Positions 9,501 to 18,100 of a stretch of DNA of 55,909 nucleotides are shown here, piece after piece (position 1 is the stretch's first letter; each line of letters begins with the position of its first letter). Under the pieces are notes generated by a model. The model was not told where the DNA came from. It worked only from the letters and a program-made list of their open reading frames with translations, and made no database searches. The translations under genes and the position numbers were made by a program. Origin of the DNA: Acidobacteriaceae bacterium (GTDB lineage Bacteria; Acidobacteriota; Terriglobia; Terriglobales; Acidobacteriaceae); contig PLHQ01000101.1 of assembly GCA_003138975.1 (NCBI GenBank), positions 1-55,909 of the forward strand. The letters are read 5' to 3'.

Positions 9501-10412
9501 GACACGCGCGGCGACATCGTCAAGATTTATCAGGGGCCGGTGAACCCGGAGCATGTCGAACGAGACTCGCGGAGCATTCCTCAAACCAACGCCGAGCGGT
9601 TGGCGCGAGCACTGCCTTTTCCAGGTGCTACCGAAACGTATGAGTTTGGCCGCAATTATCTCTCCTACGGCTCCGTTTTTTTCCAGCGAGGTTATTTCGA
9701 TCAAGCCGCAGCATCCTTCCAGCTTGCTCTGCGCGACGATCCGTCGAGCGCTGAGGCCTGCTATGGCCTGGGAAGCGCTCAGCTGAACCAGCAAAAGACC
9801 GTCGAGGCACGGCAGAGCTTTGAACACGCCGTCAAACTTCGCGCCAGCTACCCCGATACTCTGGCAAACGCCTGGAACAACCTCGGTCTTCTCGCGACGC
9901 GGGAAGGTCGGACGGACCAGGCGATACTGTGCTTTCAGGAGGCGTTGCGTTCAAGTCCAGATCATCTGATTGCCCTCAGCAATCTGGGCAACGCATATCG
10001 CCTGCAGAAAAATTGGGGTGAGGCTCGCAAGACTTTTGAACGGGCTCTTGAAGCCAGCCCCAGCGATCCCGAGGCGAACTATGGCTTGGGGATGGTCTTT
10101 GCCCAGGCCGACGATCCCGAGCGTGCTTACGAGTATCTGCAGAAGGCGTTGAAGTCTCGTCCCGCTTACCCGGAAGCGTTGAACAACCTTGGAATACTTT
10201 ATTTACGAACCCAGCGACGAGACGAGGCAGTCGCGAGCTTCGAAGAGTGCATCCGACTCGCGCCCGCCTTTGACCAGTCTTATCTGAACTTGGCCAGAGT
10301 CTATGCTGTCGAAGGCGCGCCGGAGAAAGCTCGGACCATTCTGCTCGAACTTCTGAAGCAACATCCGGATCACGCGCAGGCGCAAAGCATGCTGGCGCAA
10401 GTTCCGCAATAA
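6531..10412 (+). CDS. exported FG-GAP / ASPIC / thioredoxin-like / TPR mosaic protein (CRTAC1-like)
   Basis: The start is set at ATG 6531 because it opens MSASRRQFLVRCCQGASA, a twin-arginine-type signal; the longer frame has none. The 1293 residues fall into four blocks. Residues ~283-730 hold at least seven FG-GAP/VCBS calcium-loop repeats (DIDNDGFDD, DFNNDGRQD, DYNQDGWPD, DFDHDGFAD). Residues ~745-830 form an ASPIC/UnbV domain (RWPSGVVQDF, LPPNHRVWVEE). Residues ~876-1003 are a TlpA-like thioredoxin fold with cis-Pro LPTSFLID. Residues ~1036-1290 are TPR repeats. The thioredoxin CxxC is replaced by SANC, so it cannot form the usual active disulfide. CRTAC1-like multidomain proteins are frequent in Acidobacteriota; the function is unknown, probably protein or carbohydrate binding at the cell surface. 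Confidence 0.85.
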   Translation: MSASRRQFLVRCCQGASAAMIPASLRDFAFSSTYSFSSPVSRSSDGEFHLHPHYPAQRPLDATLLKTQADLDEFVTEKYHDRIAAILAEWSSNLLRSPQEALAIRECFATDFSGTSLRPTESRPVRSDAVLEVHQNKFAAQLILGRDSFLQELQFSMSIFSKIVSAEFRVTGIETTSTSPSQPPTTVNTRVRYELVGTGNGYYREQRVGYWDLEWEASAPSSAPPELRLRRWQTLDETRSRSHAPVFIDITASTLGRNPSYAAQMLRGADYWRTVLDGACGIDIYGHNGVSVADIDNDGFDDLYVCQPAGLPNRLYRNRGDGTFEDITEASGLGILENTSCALFADFNNDGRQDVVIVRANGPLLFLNEGGGKFRQKPGAFQFANTPQGTFTGAAVADYDCDGWLDIYFCLYVYYQGTDQYKYPVPYHDAENGPPNFMMQNNRDGTFRDVTAESGLNQNNTRYSFCCAWSDYNQDGWPDLYVVNDFGRKNLYRNNGDGTFTDVAPHAGVEDIGAGMSVCWLDYDDDGAEDIYIGDMWTAAGERVSTQEIFKKDAPEDVRALYRKHAMGNSLFRNSKLRNGEPRDSGGAFENKTVSAGVGMGRWSWSSDAFDFDHDGFADLYIANGMVSGVSLQDLNSFFWRQVVANSPDRAKPSRNYEQGWNAINELIRADGTWSGFERNVFYANNRDGTFSDVSGAVGLDFFEDGRAFALGDFDQDGRQEVFLKNRNAPQLRLLKNVVENLPASIAFRLRGTKSNRDAIGAAVTVESESGRRTRLLQAGSGFLSQHSKELFFGMGQAKGPVRASIRWPSGVVQDFHDLPPNHRVWVEESSEELRVEPFKTKALLRGQFAAAPPQEVEPLPNTVETWLIAPVAAPDLALPDLAGQVRTLAALRGKPALLNFWATQSANCQEDLKLFNRVHARWVAQGLQLLTMNVDDPADPEKLRALAREQLLSFPILRGADDVAGVYNILYRYIFDRHRDLGLPTSFLIDTRGDIVKIYQGPVNPEHVERDSRSIPQTNAERLARALPFPGATETYEFGRNYLSYGSVFFQRGYFDQAAASFQLALRDDPSSAEACYGLGSAQLNQQKTVEARQSFEHAVKLRASYPDTLANAWNNLGLLATREGRTDQAILCFQEALRSSPDHLIALSNLGNAYRLQKNWGEARKTFERALEASPSDPEANYGLGMVFAQADDPERAYEYLQKALKSRPAYPEALNNLGILYLRTQRRDEAVASFEECIRLAPAFDQSYLNLARVYAVEGAPEKARTILLELLKQHPDHAQAQSMLAQVPQ

Positions 10413-10435
10413 AGTGTCAGCCCACCCTGAACTGG

Positions 10436-11515
10436 CTAATTTCTTGGGGTGGGTGCGGTCAGCAGATTCACAAACATCTTGTAAAACCTATCGAGGTCGA
10501 GATCATCCTGCACCTCGACCGGCTGTAACTCGACCTTAGGCTTTTCGCGATCCGTCCAGCTCAGCGTGTTGCCGTAGTTAGCGCCGTGGTCCAGGTCCAC
10601 ATCCATAAAGAGCGTTTCTTTCATGGTGATCAGGCTCGGATCTAGCCACGCCGCCGCCGCCAGTTCATCCCACAGATAATTGTAGTTACCCCGCAAGCGC
10701 GCATACTTGCCGATGTACCTCGCCGCCGGAGAGTCGCTCGCCTTGATGCGGTTGATCAAGTCAGCGGTAAATCTCGTCTTCACTGAAATATCCACCGGAG
10801 TACAAACAATTTTCTTCCACGGCGCCACGAGCACAATGTGAGCCGCCTCCGGATCAAACCAGAGGTTAAATTCGTGGGTTGGAGAATTCACAAACTCTGG
10901 ATCATCAGTCCGCGGATTGAGGCTGGCGCCCATAAAGACCAGTTCCTTGGCCATGCCCGCAATTGTGGGATCGATGGAAATGGCGAGCGCGAGGTTAGTC
11001 ATCGGGCCGCCCTCGTAAATAGTGATCTGGTTCGGAAACTTGTGAACCATGCGTATGAGAAAATGAGCAGCGTCCTCATCGGACGGCTTAGTCGTGGGTT
11101 TGCCTTCCGGCATGTCTCCCAACTGGTCGGGTGCGTGATAAAACCGCGGAGTCCAGGCGCCCAGCCAAGCTACGCTGCCGTATTGTTGCTCCCATTGCTC
11201 GGTATCCTGCTTACCCCTCACCAACGGATATTCCGCCCCGGGCACGACGGGAATGTCCGTTCGCCCAATGAGTTCGAGCATGCGCAAAGTGTGCGCCAAT
11301 TCGTCGTTGAGCCATTGATCGCCGGTCACTACCGTGATACCCAAGACCTCGGTCTGTGGCGACTGGATCAAGAGCAACATCGACTGCTGATCCGTTCCCG
11401 CAGGCCCGGCCGCGTCCTGATCAATGATGATCTTCCGCTTCTCCTGGGCCCAGCTGGTGAGGCATACCATCAGCAATAACACTGTCGTCAGATAAGGTAT
11501 TCGGTAAGAGTGCAT
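10436..11515 (-). CDS. secreted nucleoside hydrolase family protein, altered metal motif (paralogue 1)
   Basis: Inosine/uridine-preferring nucleoside hydrolases cleave the N-glycosidic bond to free base and ribose. This 359-residue protein has a signal peptide (YLTTVLLLMVCLTSWAQ). It carries family landmarks GGPMTNLALAI, VFMGAS, NLWFDPEAA and a terminal-lobe WDELAAAAWLDP. The N-terminal calcium motif, canonically D-T-D-P-G-x-D-D, reads D32-Q-D34 followed by a longer GPAGTD42-Q43, so the last Asp is lost and a three-residue insertion is present. It shares most of its sequence with the gene at 13960-15039, pointing to duplication. AGAGG stands before the ATG. It converges on the mosaic protein gene (23-base gap). 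Catalysis is likely but not certain. Confidence 0.82.
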   Translation of the reverse strand: MHSYRIPYLTTVLLLMVCLTSWAQEKRKIIIDQDAAGPAGTDQQSMLLLIQSPQTEVLGITVVTGDQWLNDELAHTLRMLELIGRTDIPVVPGAEYPLVRGKQDTEQWEQQYGSVAWLGAWTPRFYHAPDQLGDMPEGKPTTKPSDEDAAHFLIRMVHKFPNQITIYEGGPMTNLALAISIDPTIAGMAKELVFMGASLNPRTDDPEFVNSPTHEFNLWFDPEAAHIVLVAPWKKIVCTPVDISVKTRFTADLINRIKASDSPAARYIGKYARLRGNYNYLWDELAAAAWLDPSLITMKETLFMDVDLDHGANYGNTLSWTDREKPKVELQPVEVQDDLDLDRFYKMFVNLLTAPTPRN

Positions 11516-11602
11516 CGATAGCCTCTGCGTTTCGAAGGTAATAAATTTACTTACGACGGCGTCATGACGTTAAACGTACAGATTGTACCGGCTTCAAGTC
11601 CA

Positions 11603-11633
11603 TTGACAGCCGGGACGGCGTGTACGCTATCTT
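11603..11633 (+). promoter_or_regulatory. possible sigma-70 promoter for the CYTH gene
   Basis: TTGACA (11603-11608) is a consensus -35 box. The best -10, TATCTT (11628-11633), lies 19 bases downstream, longer than ideal. The start codon at 11646 is only 13 bases further on, so the transcript would be nearly leaderless. Confidence 0.35.
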
Positions 11634-11645
11634 TTCAAGTCAACC

Positions 11646-12176
11646 ATGCCGACGAATATTGAGATTAAAGCAGTTTTGACAAACCGGGCTGCAGTTGAAG
11701 CAGCCGCTGTTCGGTTGAGCAGTGCTGGCCCCGAGACGATTCATCAAGAGGATTTCTTCTTTGACTGCGATCGGGCGCGATTGAAACTCCGCATTTTCGC
11801 ACCGGATCGCGGAGAGCTTATCCGTTACGAAAGAGCCGACGTCGCGGACGTGCGCGGTTCACACTATCTGGTCGCCCGCACCCCCGATCCTCTAATCCTG
11901 TACGACATCCTTGCGGCTACGCTCGGCACAACCGACGTAGTCAAGAAAACGCGAACTCTATATCTTATCGGGCAGACGCGCGTACATGTCGACGAAGTGC
12001 GCGGACTCGGCGAGTTTTTGGAGATCGAAGTCGTGCTCCGGCCTGGACAAAGCGAGGTTGAGGCAAAGAGCATCGCAACGGCTTTGCTGTCGGAGTTCGG
12101 AATCGGTCAAGAGCAATTAATTGCAGAAGCCTACGTTGATCTCCTGGCGCTGCAAGCGAGGCAAACTGGAAATTGA
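11646..12176 (+). CDS. CYTH-domain protein (class IV adenylate cyclase-like)
   Basis: CYTH proteins fold as a beta-barrel tunnel acting on triphosphate substrates (CyaB-type adenylate cyclase, thiamine triphosphatase, inorganic triphosphatase). The 176 residues fit the CyaB size. The N-terminal ExExK signature appears as N-I-E-I-K (residues 4-8) with the first Glu replaced by Asn. LKLRIF and ELIRYERAD supply the basic tunnel residues, and VHVDEVRGLGEFLEIEVVL matches the acidic metal-binding strands. Whether it makes cAMP or hydrolyses triphosphates cannot be decided from sequence. It stands alone between a minus-strand nucleoside hydrolase gene and the TPR gene. Confidence 0.85.
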   Translation: MPTNIEIKAVLTNRAAVEAAAVRLSSAGPETIHQEDFFFDCDRARLKLRIFAPDRGELIRYERADVADVRGSHYLVARTPDPLILYDILAATLGTTDVVKKTRTLYLIGQTRVHVDEVRGLGEFLEIEVVLRPGQSEVEAKSIATALLSEFGIGQEQLIAEAYVDLLALQARQTGN

Positions 12177-12196
12177 GAAAGCTCCTCCCCAATCAA

Positions 12197-12225
12197 TTGC
12201 GGATCCCGGTTCGAGCGACTAAAAT
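12197..12225 (+). promoter_or_regulatory. probable sigma-70 promoter of the TPR protein gene
   Basis: TTGCGG (12197-12202), a 17-base spacer and TAAAAT (12220-12225) make a good housekeeping promoter. Transcription would begin near 12232, about 50 bases before the ATG at 12283, which supports that start over the upstream TTG at 12253. Confidence 0.5.
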
Positions 12226-12282
12226 TTCGGACTACACGCGCAAGAATAGGTTTTGTTTGCTTTTCTGATTTGCGCTTACATT

Positions 12283-13953
12283 ATGGTCCGCTTCTATATC
12301 AACGCAGCCTGCATCATTGCGCTGAGCACGCTTTTTGCTTCGTCGATGGTTCATGGCCAATTCGTTCAAGAGCAGGAGCTTGAGGCAAAAGCGGCACCGA
12401 CCGAGGTGGCGACGCTGCAGGGGATCGTGCGAGACTCGGACAACCACCCGGTTGCCGGTGCCACCGTTTGCTTGCAGGCCCAGGACACGCAGATTCTCAC
12501 TGCGCATACCGATTCAACAGGAGCCTATTTTTTCCCCGCGGTTCACCAAGGGACGTATATTCTGCGCGCGGAGCTGGCTGGCTACGACCAAGCAGATTCC
12601 GGCCCGTTTGTTCTCGAAGCGAGAGCATCCAGAACGATTGATCTCACTCTAAACTTTTCAAAGGCAGCCACGACGAAGAATTCGTCGGAGACGCGGCCTG
12701 AGTTCTTCGACGAACCGCACTTCACCGTGGCGGGTGTTACCGATACCACCAGTCTCGGCGGTCATGGTTCCGATACGATTGTGCGAAACCGAGAAGCGCT
12801 GGCCCAGGAAACTGCTTCTCTCAGCAAACAACCGCACGCCAGTTCCGCGGCAAACTCCTCCAGCGCTGCGACGGAAAAATCTCTGCGTGACGCCGCTGCT
12901 CACCAGCCTGAGGACTTTGATGCAAATTACCGTCTGGGTAAGTGGCTGGTCGATGAGGAAAAGGCCCAGGAAGGGCTTCCATACCTGGAACGGGCCTCCC
13001 GGCTGAACCCCGGCGGCTTTGACAACATCTACGAACTGGCGCTCGCTTACGCCGGAACCGGGGATTACGGTCACGCGCGCACTGACGCGCGAGCTCTGCT
13101 GGCCGCCGGGGACAAATCTCTTCAAGAAAAAGCCGAACTGCATCATTTGCTCGGCGATGTTGACGAAAGACTAGGGAATGCCCTTGAAGCCGTCCGAGAG
13201 TATCAGAATGCGGTCGAACTCGACCCGAGCGAACCGAATCTCTTCGATTGGGGAGCTGAACTCCTCACGCATCATGCGGCTGAACCTGCCATTGAAGTTT
13301 TCACGAAAGGCAATCAGCTGTTCCCGCGTTCCCCCCGGATGCTGGTCGGCCTGGGTACGGCTTGGTACTCTCTCGGTTCCTTCGACCAGGCAGCACAGCG
13401 TTTCTGCGAGGCCTCCGACTTGAATCCCACCGATCCGAATCCCTACCTGTTCATGGGAAAAATGCAAGCGGTGGAGACCGCGCAGTCACAGGCGATTCTG
13501 GAACGACTGGGGCGGTTTGCCAGCCTCGAGCCTCAGAATGCGCTGGCCAATTACTACTACGCGGTCAGTCTGTGGAACCGACGCAAGTCGCCGGAGGAGG
13601 TCGCGGATGTGGATCGAGTAAAGTCGTTGTTGGAGAAGGCTGTCCATCTCGATCCCAAACTCGGGCTCGGCTATCTGGAGTTGGGTGTTATTTATTCGGA
13701 GCAAAAAGATTTTCCGAAAGCAATCTCAGCCTTTCAACGAGCAATCGAAGCTACTCCGCAACTGGAACAAGCGCACTACCGTCTTGCGCAGCTCTACCGT
13801 CAGGCAGGAGAAACCTCAAAGGCTCACGCAGAGCTGCAACTCTACGAGCAGATATCGGCTGAAAAAAACCAAGAGATCGAGCGACAGCGGCACGAACTGC
13901 AGCAGTTTGTATATCAGCTGCGAGATAGGACGGCCGCCTCACAGACGCAATAA
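12283..13953 (+). CDS. exported carboxypeptidase-regulatory-domain plus TPR protein
   Basis: The ATG at 12283 gives MVRFYINAACIIALSTLFAS, a clear signal peptide ending MVHGQ; the earlier TTG adds ten residues with no benefit. Residues ~40-130 form a CarboxypepD_reg/Cna-B-like beta-sandwich (LQGIVRDSDNHPVAGATVCL, DSTGAYFFPAVHQGTY). After a low-complexity Ser/Ala linker (~130-200), residues ~205-530 are TPR helices (NYRLGKWLVDEEKAQEGLPY, AVELDPSEPNLFDWGAELL, ATPQLEQAHYRLAQLYRQ). The last ~25 residues are coiled-coil-like. TPR proteins of this build in Acidobacteriota are envelope scaffold proteins of unknown role. It ends 6 bases from the convergent nucleoside hydrolase gene. Confidence 0.8.
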   Translation: MVRFYINAACIIALSTLFASSMVHGQFVQEQELEAKAAPTEVATLQGIVRDSDNHPVAGATVCLQAQDTQILTAHTDSTGAYFFPAVHQGTYILRAELAGYDQADSGPFVLEARASRTIDLTLNFSKAATTKNSSETRPEFFDEPHFTVAGVTDTTSLGGHGSDTIVRNREALAQETASLSKQPHASSAANSSSAATEKSLRDAAAHQPEDFDANYRLGKWLVDEEKAQEGLPYLERASRLNPGGFDNIYELALAYAGTGDYGHARTDARALLAAGDKSLQEKAELHHLLGDVDERLGNALEAVREYQNAVELDPSEPNLFDWGAELLTHHAAEPAIEVFTKGNQLFPRSPRMLVGLGTAWYSLGSFDQAAQRFCEASDLNPTDPNPYLFMGKMQAVETAQSQAILERLGRFASLEPQNALANYYYAVSLWNRRKSPEEVADVDRVKSLLEKAVHLDPKLGLGYLELGVIYSEQKDFPKAISAFQRAIEATPQLEQAHYRLAQLYRQAGETSKAHAELQLYEQISAEKNQEIERQRHELQQFVYQLRDRTAASQTQ

Positions 13954-13959
13954 CGAAGA

Positions 13960-15039
13960 TCACTGCGCGGCGGGAGTGGGGGCGCTCATCAGGTTCACGA
14001 ACATTCGGTAGAACTTTTCCAAATCCAGGTCCACCTGAATTTCGACTGGCTGCGCAGCGAGTGACGGCTTGTCCTTCTCCGTCCAGGTCAGCGTGTTTCC
14101 ATATCCCGCGCCGCGGTCGAGGTCCACCTCCATATAGCGAGTCTCGCTCTTGGTGATCAAAGTCGGGTCGATCCACGCCGCCGCAGCGAGCTCGTCCCAC
14201 ATGATGTCGGCGCCGGGAGAATACATGGCAAACCGCGACACATAGCGAGCGAGCGGTGTCGCGGTCCTCTCGATCTGCTTGACGATGGCTGGCGTTAAAC
14301 GAGTCTTGATGGAAATGTCCGTGGGCGTGCAAACAATCTTCTTCCAGGGCGCGCGTAGCACAACTTGTGCCGCTTCAGGGTCAAACCAGAAATTGAACTC
14401 GTGACGCGGATTGTTGGCGAACTCGGGGTTGTCCGTGTTCGGGCTCAGGCTTCCACCCATGAAGACCAATTCCCGTGCCAGTTCGGGGAACTGTGGATCG
14501 ATTGAAATCGCGAGCGCCAGATTAGTCATCGGGCCGCCCTCGTAGATCGTTACCTCGTGCGGATATTTGCGTACCATCCGGATCAGAAAATGCGCGGCGT
14601 CCTCGCTGCTGGGTTTAGTCGTAGGCTGGCCTTCGGCGAGTGCAGGCACGACGAAGGGCTCGTGCCACCACCGATCGTCCCATGCGCCCGCGTATGCCAC
14701 TTTTCCATACCGCTCCTGCCACAGTTGGGTTTCCTCGCGGCGGCGTACCAGAGGGAACGCGGCTCCTGGGACCACAGGAATGTCCGTACGCCCGATAATC
14801 TCCAGCAAGCGAAGCGTGTGCGCCACCTCTTCGTCGCGCCACTGATCTCCGCTCACGACCGTGATCCCTAACACGTCTGCCTGTGGCGACTGAATCATCA
14901 CCAACAGCGTCTGCATGTTGCTGCCACCCGGGCCCGAGCAATCCTCGTTGATGATTACTTTGCGCCGCGGCTGCGCGAACGCGAAGCAACTGGCGAGCAC
15001 AAAAAATAGCACTGTTTGAGCGATCTTACAAACGTGCAT
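13960..15039 (-). CDS. secreted nucleoside hydrolase-like protein, degenerate metal motif (paralogue 2)
   Basis: This 359-residue protein is clearly paralogous to the product of 10436-11515: same length, signal peptide (TVLFFVLASCFAFAQ), GITVVSGDQW, RTDIPVVPGA, GGPMTNLALAISIDPQ, NFWFDPEAAQVVLRAPWKK and WDELAAAAWIDPTLITKSE. The N-terminal Asp cluster is more decayed here: N31-E-D33, then GPGGSN41-M-Q replaces D-T-D-P-G-x-D-D, keeping one Asp. Loss of calcium ligands argues for changed chemistry or a binding role. It lies 104 bases downstream of the TonB-dependent receptor on the same strand, behind a terminator-like hairpin, so the two may share a transcript. Confidence 0.8.
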   Translation of the reverse strand: MHVCKIAQTVLFFVLASCFAFAQPRRKVIINEDCSGPGGSNMQTLLVMIQSPQADVLGITVVSGDQWRDEEVAHTLRLLEIIGRTDIPVVPGAAFPLVRRREETQLWQERYGKVAYAGAWDDRWWHEPFVVPALAEGQPTTKPSSEDAAHFLIRMVRKYPHEVTIYEGGPMTNLALAISIDPQFPELARELVFMGGSLSPNTDNPEFANNPRHEFNFWFDPEAAQVVLRAPWKKIVCTPTDISIKTRLTPAIVKQIERTATPLARYVSRFAMYSPGADIMWDELAAAAWIDPTLITKSETRYMEVDLDRGAGYGNTLTWTEKDKPSLAAQPVEIQVDLDLEKFYRMFVNLMSAPTPAAQ

Positions 15040-15085
15040 CGATTGTCCTGTTTTCCGTAGTCAGTCACGACCTCGGTCGGTAAAA

Positions 15086-15123
15086 GTTGCGGGCAGACCG
15101 GTTCGTTCCAGTCTGCCCGCAAC
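15086..15123 (-). terminator. hairpin terminator or attenuator after the TonB receptor gene
   Basis: A perfect 13-base stem (15086-15098 with 15111-15123, GTTGCGGGCAGAC) closes a 12-base loop. On the minus strand it is followed by TTTTACC. It begins 20 bases after the receptor stop codon. No promoter is evident in the ~46 bases before the downstream nucleoside hydrolase gene, so partial read-through (attenuation) is plausible. Confidence 0.65.
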
Positions 15124-15142
15124 ACAACTCAACTCAGCGACT

Positions 15143-18100
15143 CTAAAATTTCAACCTGAGCGCAAACTGTACCAAGCGAGGATTATTCACTGTGTTATTG
15201 ACCACTCCAAAACTGGACGGTGTATTTATATCCTGCTCTCCCGTGCCGGCGACACCGTTGAGGTAGAACTGGGCGTGGTTTAAGAGGTTAAAGAACTCAG
15301 CCCGGAATTGCAGACCCATGCCCTCGCGAAGTGCCAACGGAAAATCCTTGATGATCGAGAAATCGGTATTTACAAAACGAGGACCATAGACGGGAGCGCG
15401 GGGGGCAATCCCAAGTTCGCCGAGGGGGGCTTTTGCGAAAGCACAAGGGTTGAACCAATTCTGCAGGGTATGGATCCTCGTAGGGCAGCCTGTCTGGCCG
15501 CCTTCGTTGCCGGCCTGGTTAGGATCGCCCACAAGGTTGGGACGCTGAAAGGTGTTTCCGTTATAAGAGAAGAAGACGCCTGATCCATCCGCGCTATCGA
15601 CCACAAACAGGGGGAAACCGGACGTCGCCCTTTCAATTAAATTCACCTGCCAATTTCCAAGAATGGCATTCGCAGCCCCGCTCCAGTTACTGCCGTACTT
15701 CTTGCCCTTGCCGAAAGGCAAGTCATAGAGGATGCTGGCGGTAAAACTATCATTGAGGTTCAGCTGAGACAAGCCCCAATCCAACTTGTTGAATCCGGGG
15801 AGAGGGTAGTACATCGCGCCAGGATTGGTACCCAAGCCATCGGTCAGGCCAGAATCGAAATTGCGGGAATAGGTGTAGCCGATCAAAGCATAGAGGCCAT
15901 GCCGCGCGCTCTTGGTTTCAGCTTTGACTTGAAGAGAATCATAACGGGCGGCGCCGATGCTGTTGTTGGTGTCGACGCTCTGAAAGGGTGCGGCGTACGG
16001 AAAGGACGGGAAGCCACAGCCGACGGTGTAACCGGCAATTGCGCCGCAAGCGCTGGGCGAGGAAAGGTTTTCGTTTAGCTGACTCACCAGAACGTGCGCG
16101 CTGCGGGAGCCGGCGTAGCCGACCGTCAGCACCACATTTGCGGGCAACTGACGTTCAACATTCAGATTGAATTGCTGAACCATTCCCTGCCTGAAGTTGC
16201 GGTTCTCCGACTGAATCGTTCCCGTATACGACTGAGGGTTTACTGGAGAACTGTAAACGGCGCCGGTCGCCGAGACCGGCGTAGTAGAAGGCGTGCCAAC
16301 CGGAAGTAGGAAGCCATTCGAAAGACCGCAGCCGGTGCTGCCAAAGGGAGTGCAAACACCCGTGGGGAAAGGATCTACTTCCGCATAGTAGGGAGGGTTC
16401 TGCCACAATCCTTGCCCGCCCTGATTCCACGCGGAATCGTGGAAGATGGCGTATCCACCACGCACCGAGGTTTTCTCGCTGCCCATGGGCTTCCACGCGA
16501 ATCCGATGCGCGGCTCCAGGGCAGTTTTGTCAAATTGAATACCTACAGCTCCATCGGTAGGGATGCAAACCGTGCAGCCGCTGATGCCCGGGCTATTCTT
16601 CGGAACATACCACTTGAGGCTCGCAACATCGAAGTTCGCCTGCCGATTGGCCTCCTCGGTTTCAGGCGTCGCCAAGGCCCAGGCAAATCCAAGATTCAAA
16701 GTCAGGTTGCTGGTAACGCGCCAGTTGTCCTGCACGAAGGGACGAAACAGTTTCCAGCGGCGGCCGGTTGTAGCGCCCAGGAATGTCTGATCATGGGCCG
16801 CAAAAACGCCGAGACTACCCAGCAGTAAATCGCCCATGTTGTCGCCGGTAGCCGAGCCTGCGTTTACGATGTAACCATCCTGAAACGCATTGTTTCTTAC
16901 ATTCATTTCATTGGCGCGAAACACCAGGCCAACTCGTATCTCGTGCTTTCCGTGAATCGAGTCCAGCGTATCGGAGAGCGAGTAGACGTTGGTGCCGCCC
17001 TGGTAGGGCGCGTATCCGCGATCGCCGACAGAAAAGTAAGCGGACATCTGGAACGAAGTCAGTCCGCAGCTTACGCATTCCTGCGGCGCCTGATTCAGGC
17101 TGGCGGGATAGCCGGTTATGCCGTCGCACTGGCTGGCGAGATCCGCGCCCGGGATGCCGAGGACCGCTGCTTCGCACGTTCCGGTGCCATACGAAAGAAT
17201 GTGGTTGAAGATCCTGCTGTATCCGGCAGTGACCTGGTTAATCAAGTTTGGCGAAAATACGTGGGTCTCCGTCACCACCGCATTGCGCCCGTGGTTTTCA
17301 ATGTGTTGGTTGCTGCCAAAGGCGTTGGCCTCCGACCACGTCGGCGAACCGCCGGGGACAAAGTTCGTTGCCTGGTCGTAGCTGAAGCGCGCGAAGATCG
17401 AATCCTTGCTGGAAAAATTGTGGTCGACGCGAACGTCCCAAGTTCCTTCGTTGAGCTTCCTCACCGGCTGGTTGGCGTAGTTGAACCCTAAGGAAGGGTT
17501 CGCATTGGGAGCAGGATAAAGCTGAATCACCTTGGCGCCAATCGGGTTAATCAGGGCAGCTGGAATGATGGCGCAAGGGGTACCACCGGGCGCTTGGCTG
17601 CCGTCGGGAAGCACGGGCTCAGGCGTCGTGGGGTTCGAGCACAAGAACGTCGTGGGTTCTGTCCCCGTGGCGTACGGGTTGTTGAGCTGCGTCAAGCCAA
17701 ACGGATTGCTAGTTAGATTGTAATTACCGCTCGCATCGGGCGTCGCCATTGCAGTGGTGGGTACGAAGCCGGTGAAGGGTACGCCTTCGCGCTGCATTTT
17801 GGCCTGATAATCGAGAAAGAAAAACGTTTTGTCCTTCTGGATGGGGCCGCCCAGCGAACCTCCAAACTGGTTCAAGTTAAATTTTTGCTTCGATGTAAAG
17901 AAATAGCGAGTAGCATCCAGGGATGTATTGCGAAAGAACTCAAACAGGGAGCCGTGAAACTGATTTGATCCTGATTTCGTAGTAACCAAAACTGTGGGAC
18001 CAGAACGCTCTCCGTATTCCGCGGAGTAGTTGTAGGTGAGAACTTTAAACTCCTGGATGTCATCGATCGAGGAGAAAATCGCGATTCCGCCTTCATCCAG

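Noticed and set aside
10421-10453. CCCACCC/GGGTGGG inverted repeat as terminator
   Set aside because: No T-run on either strand, a 19-base loop, and the right arm lies in the last codons of the nucleoside hydrolase gene.
10838-11479. 213-codon ORF on the plus strand
   Set aside because: Antisense to the nucleoside hydrolase with signal peptide and family motifs; no independent support.
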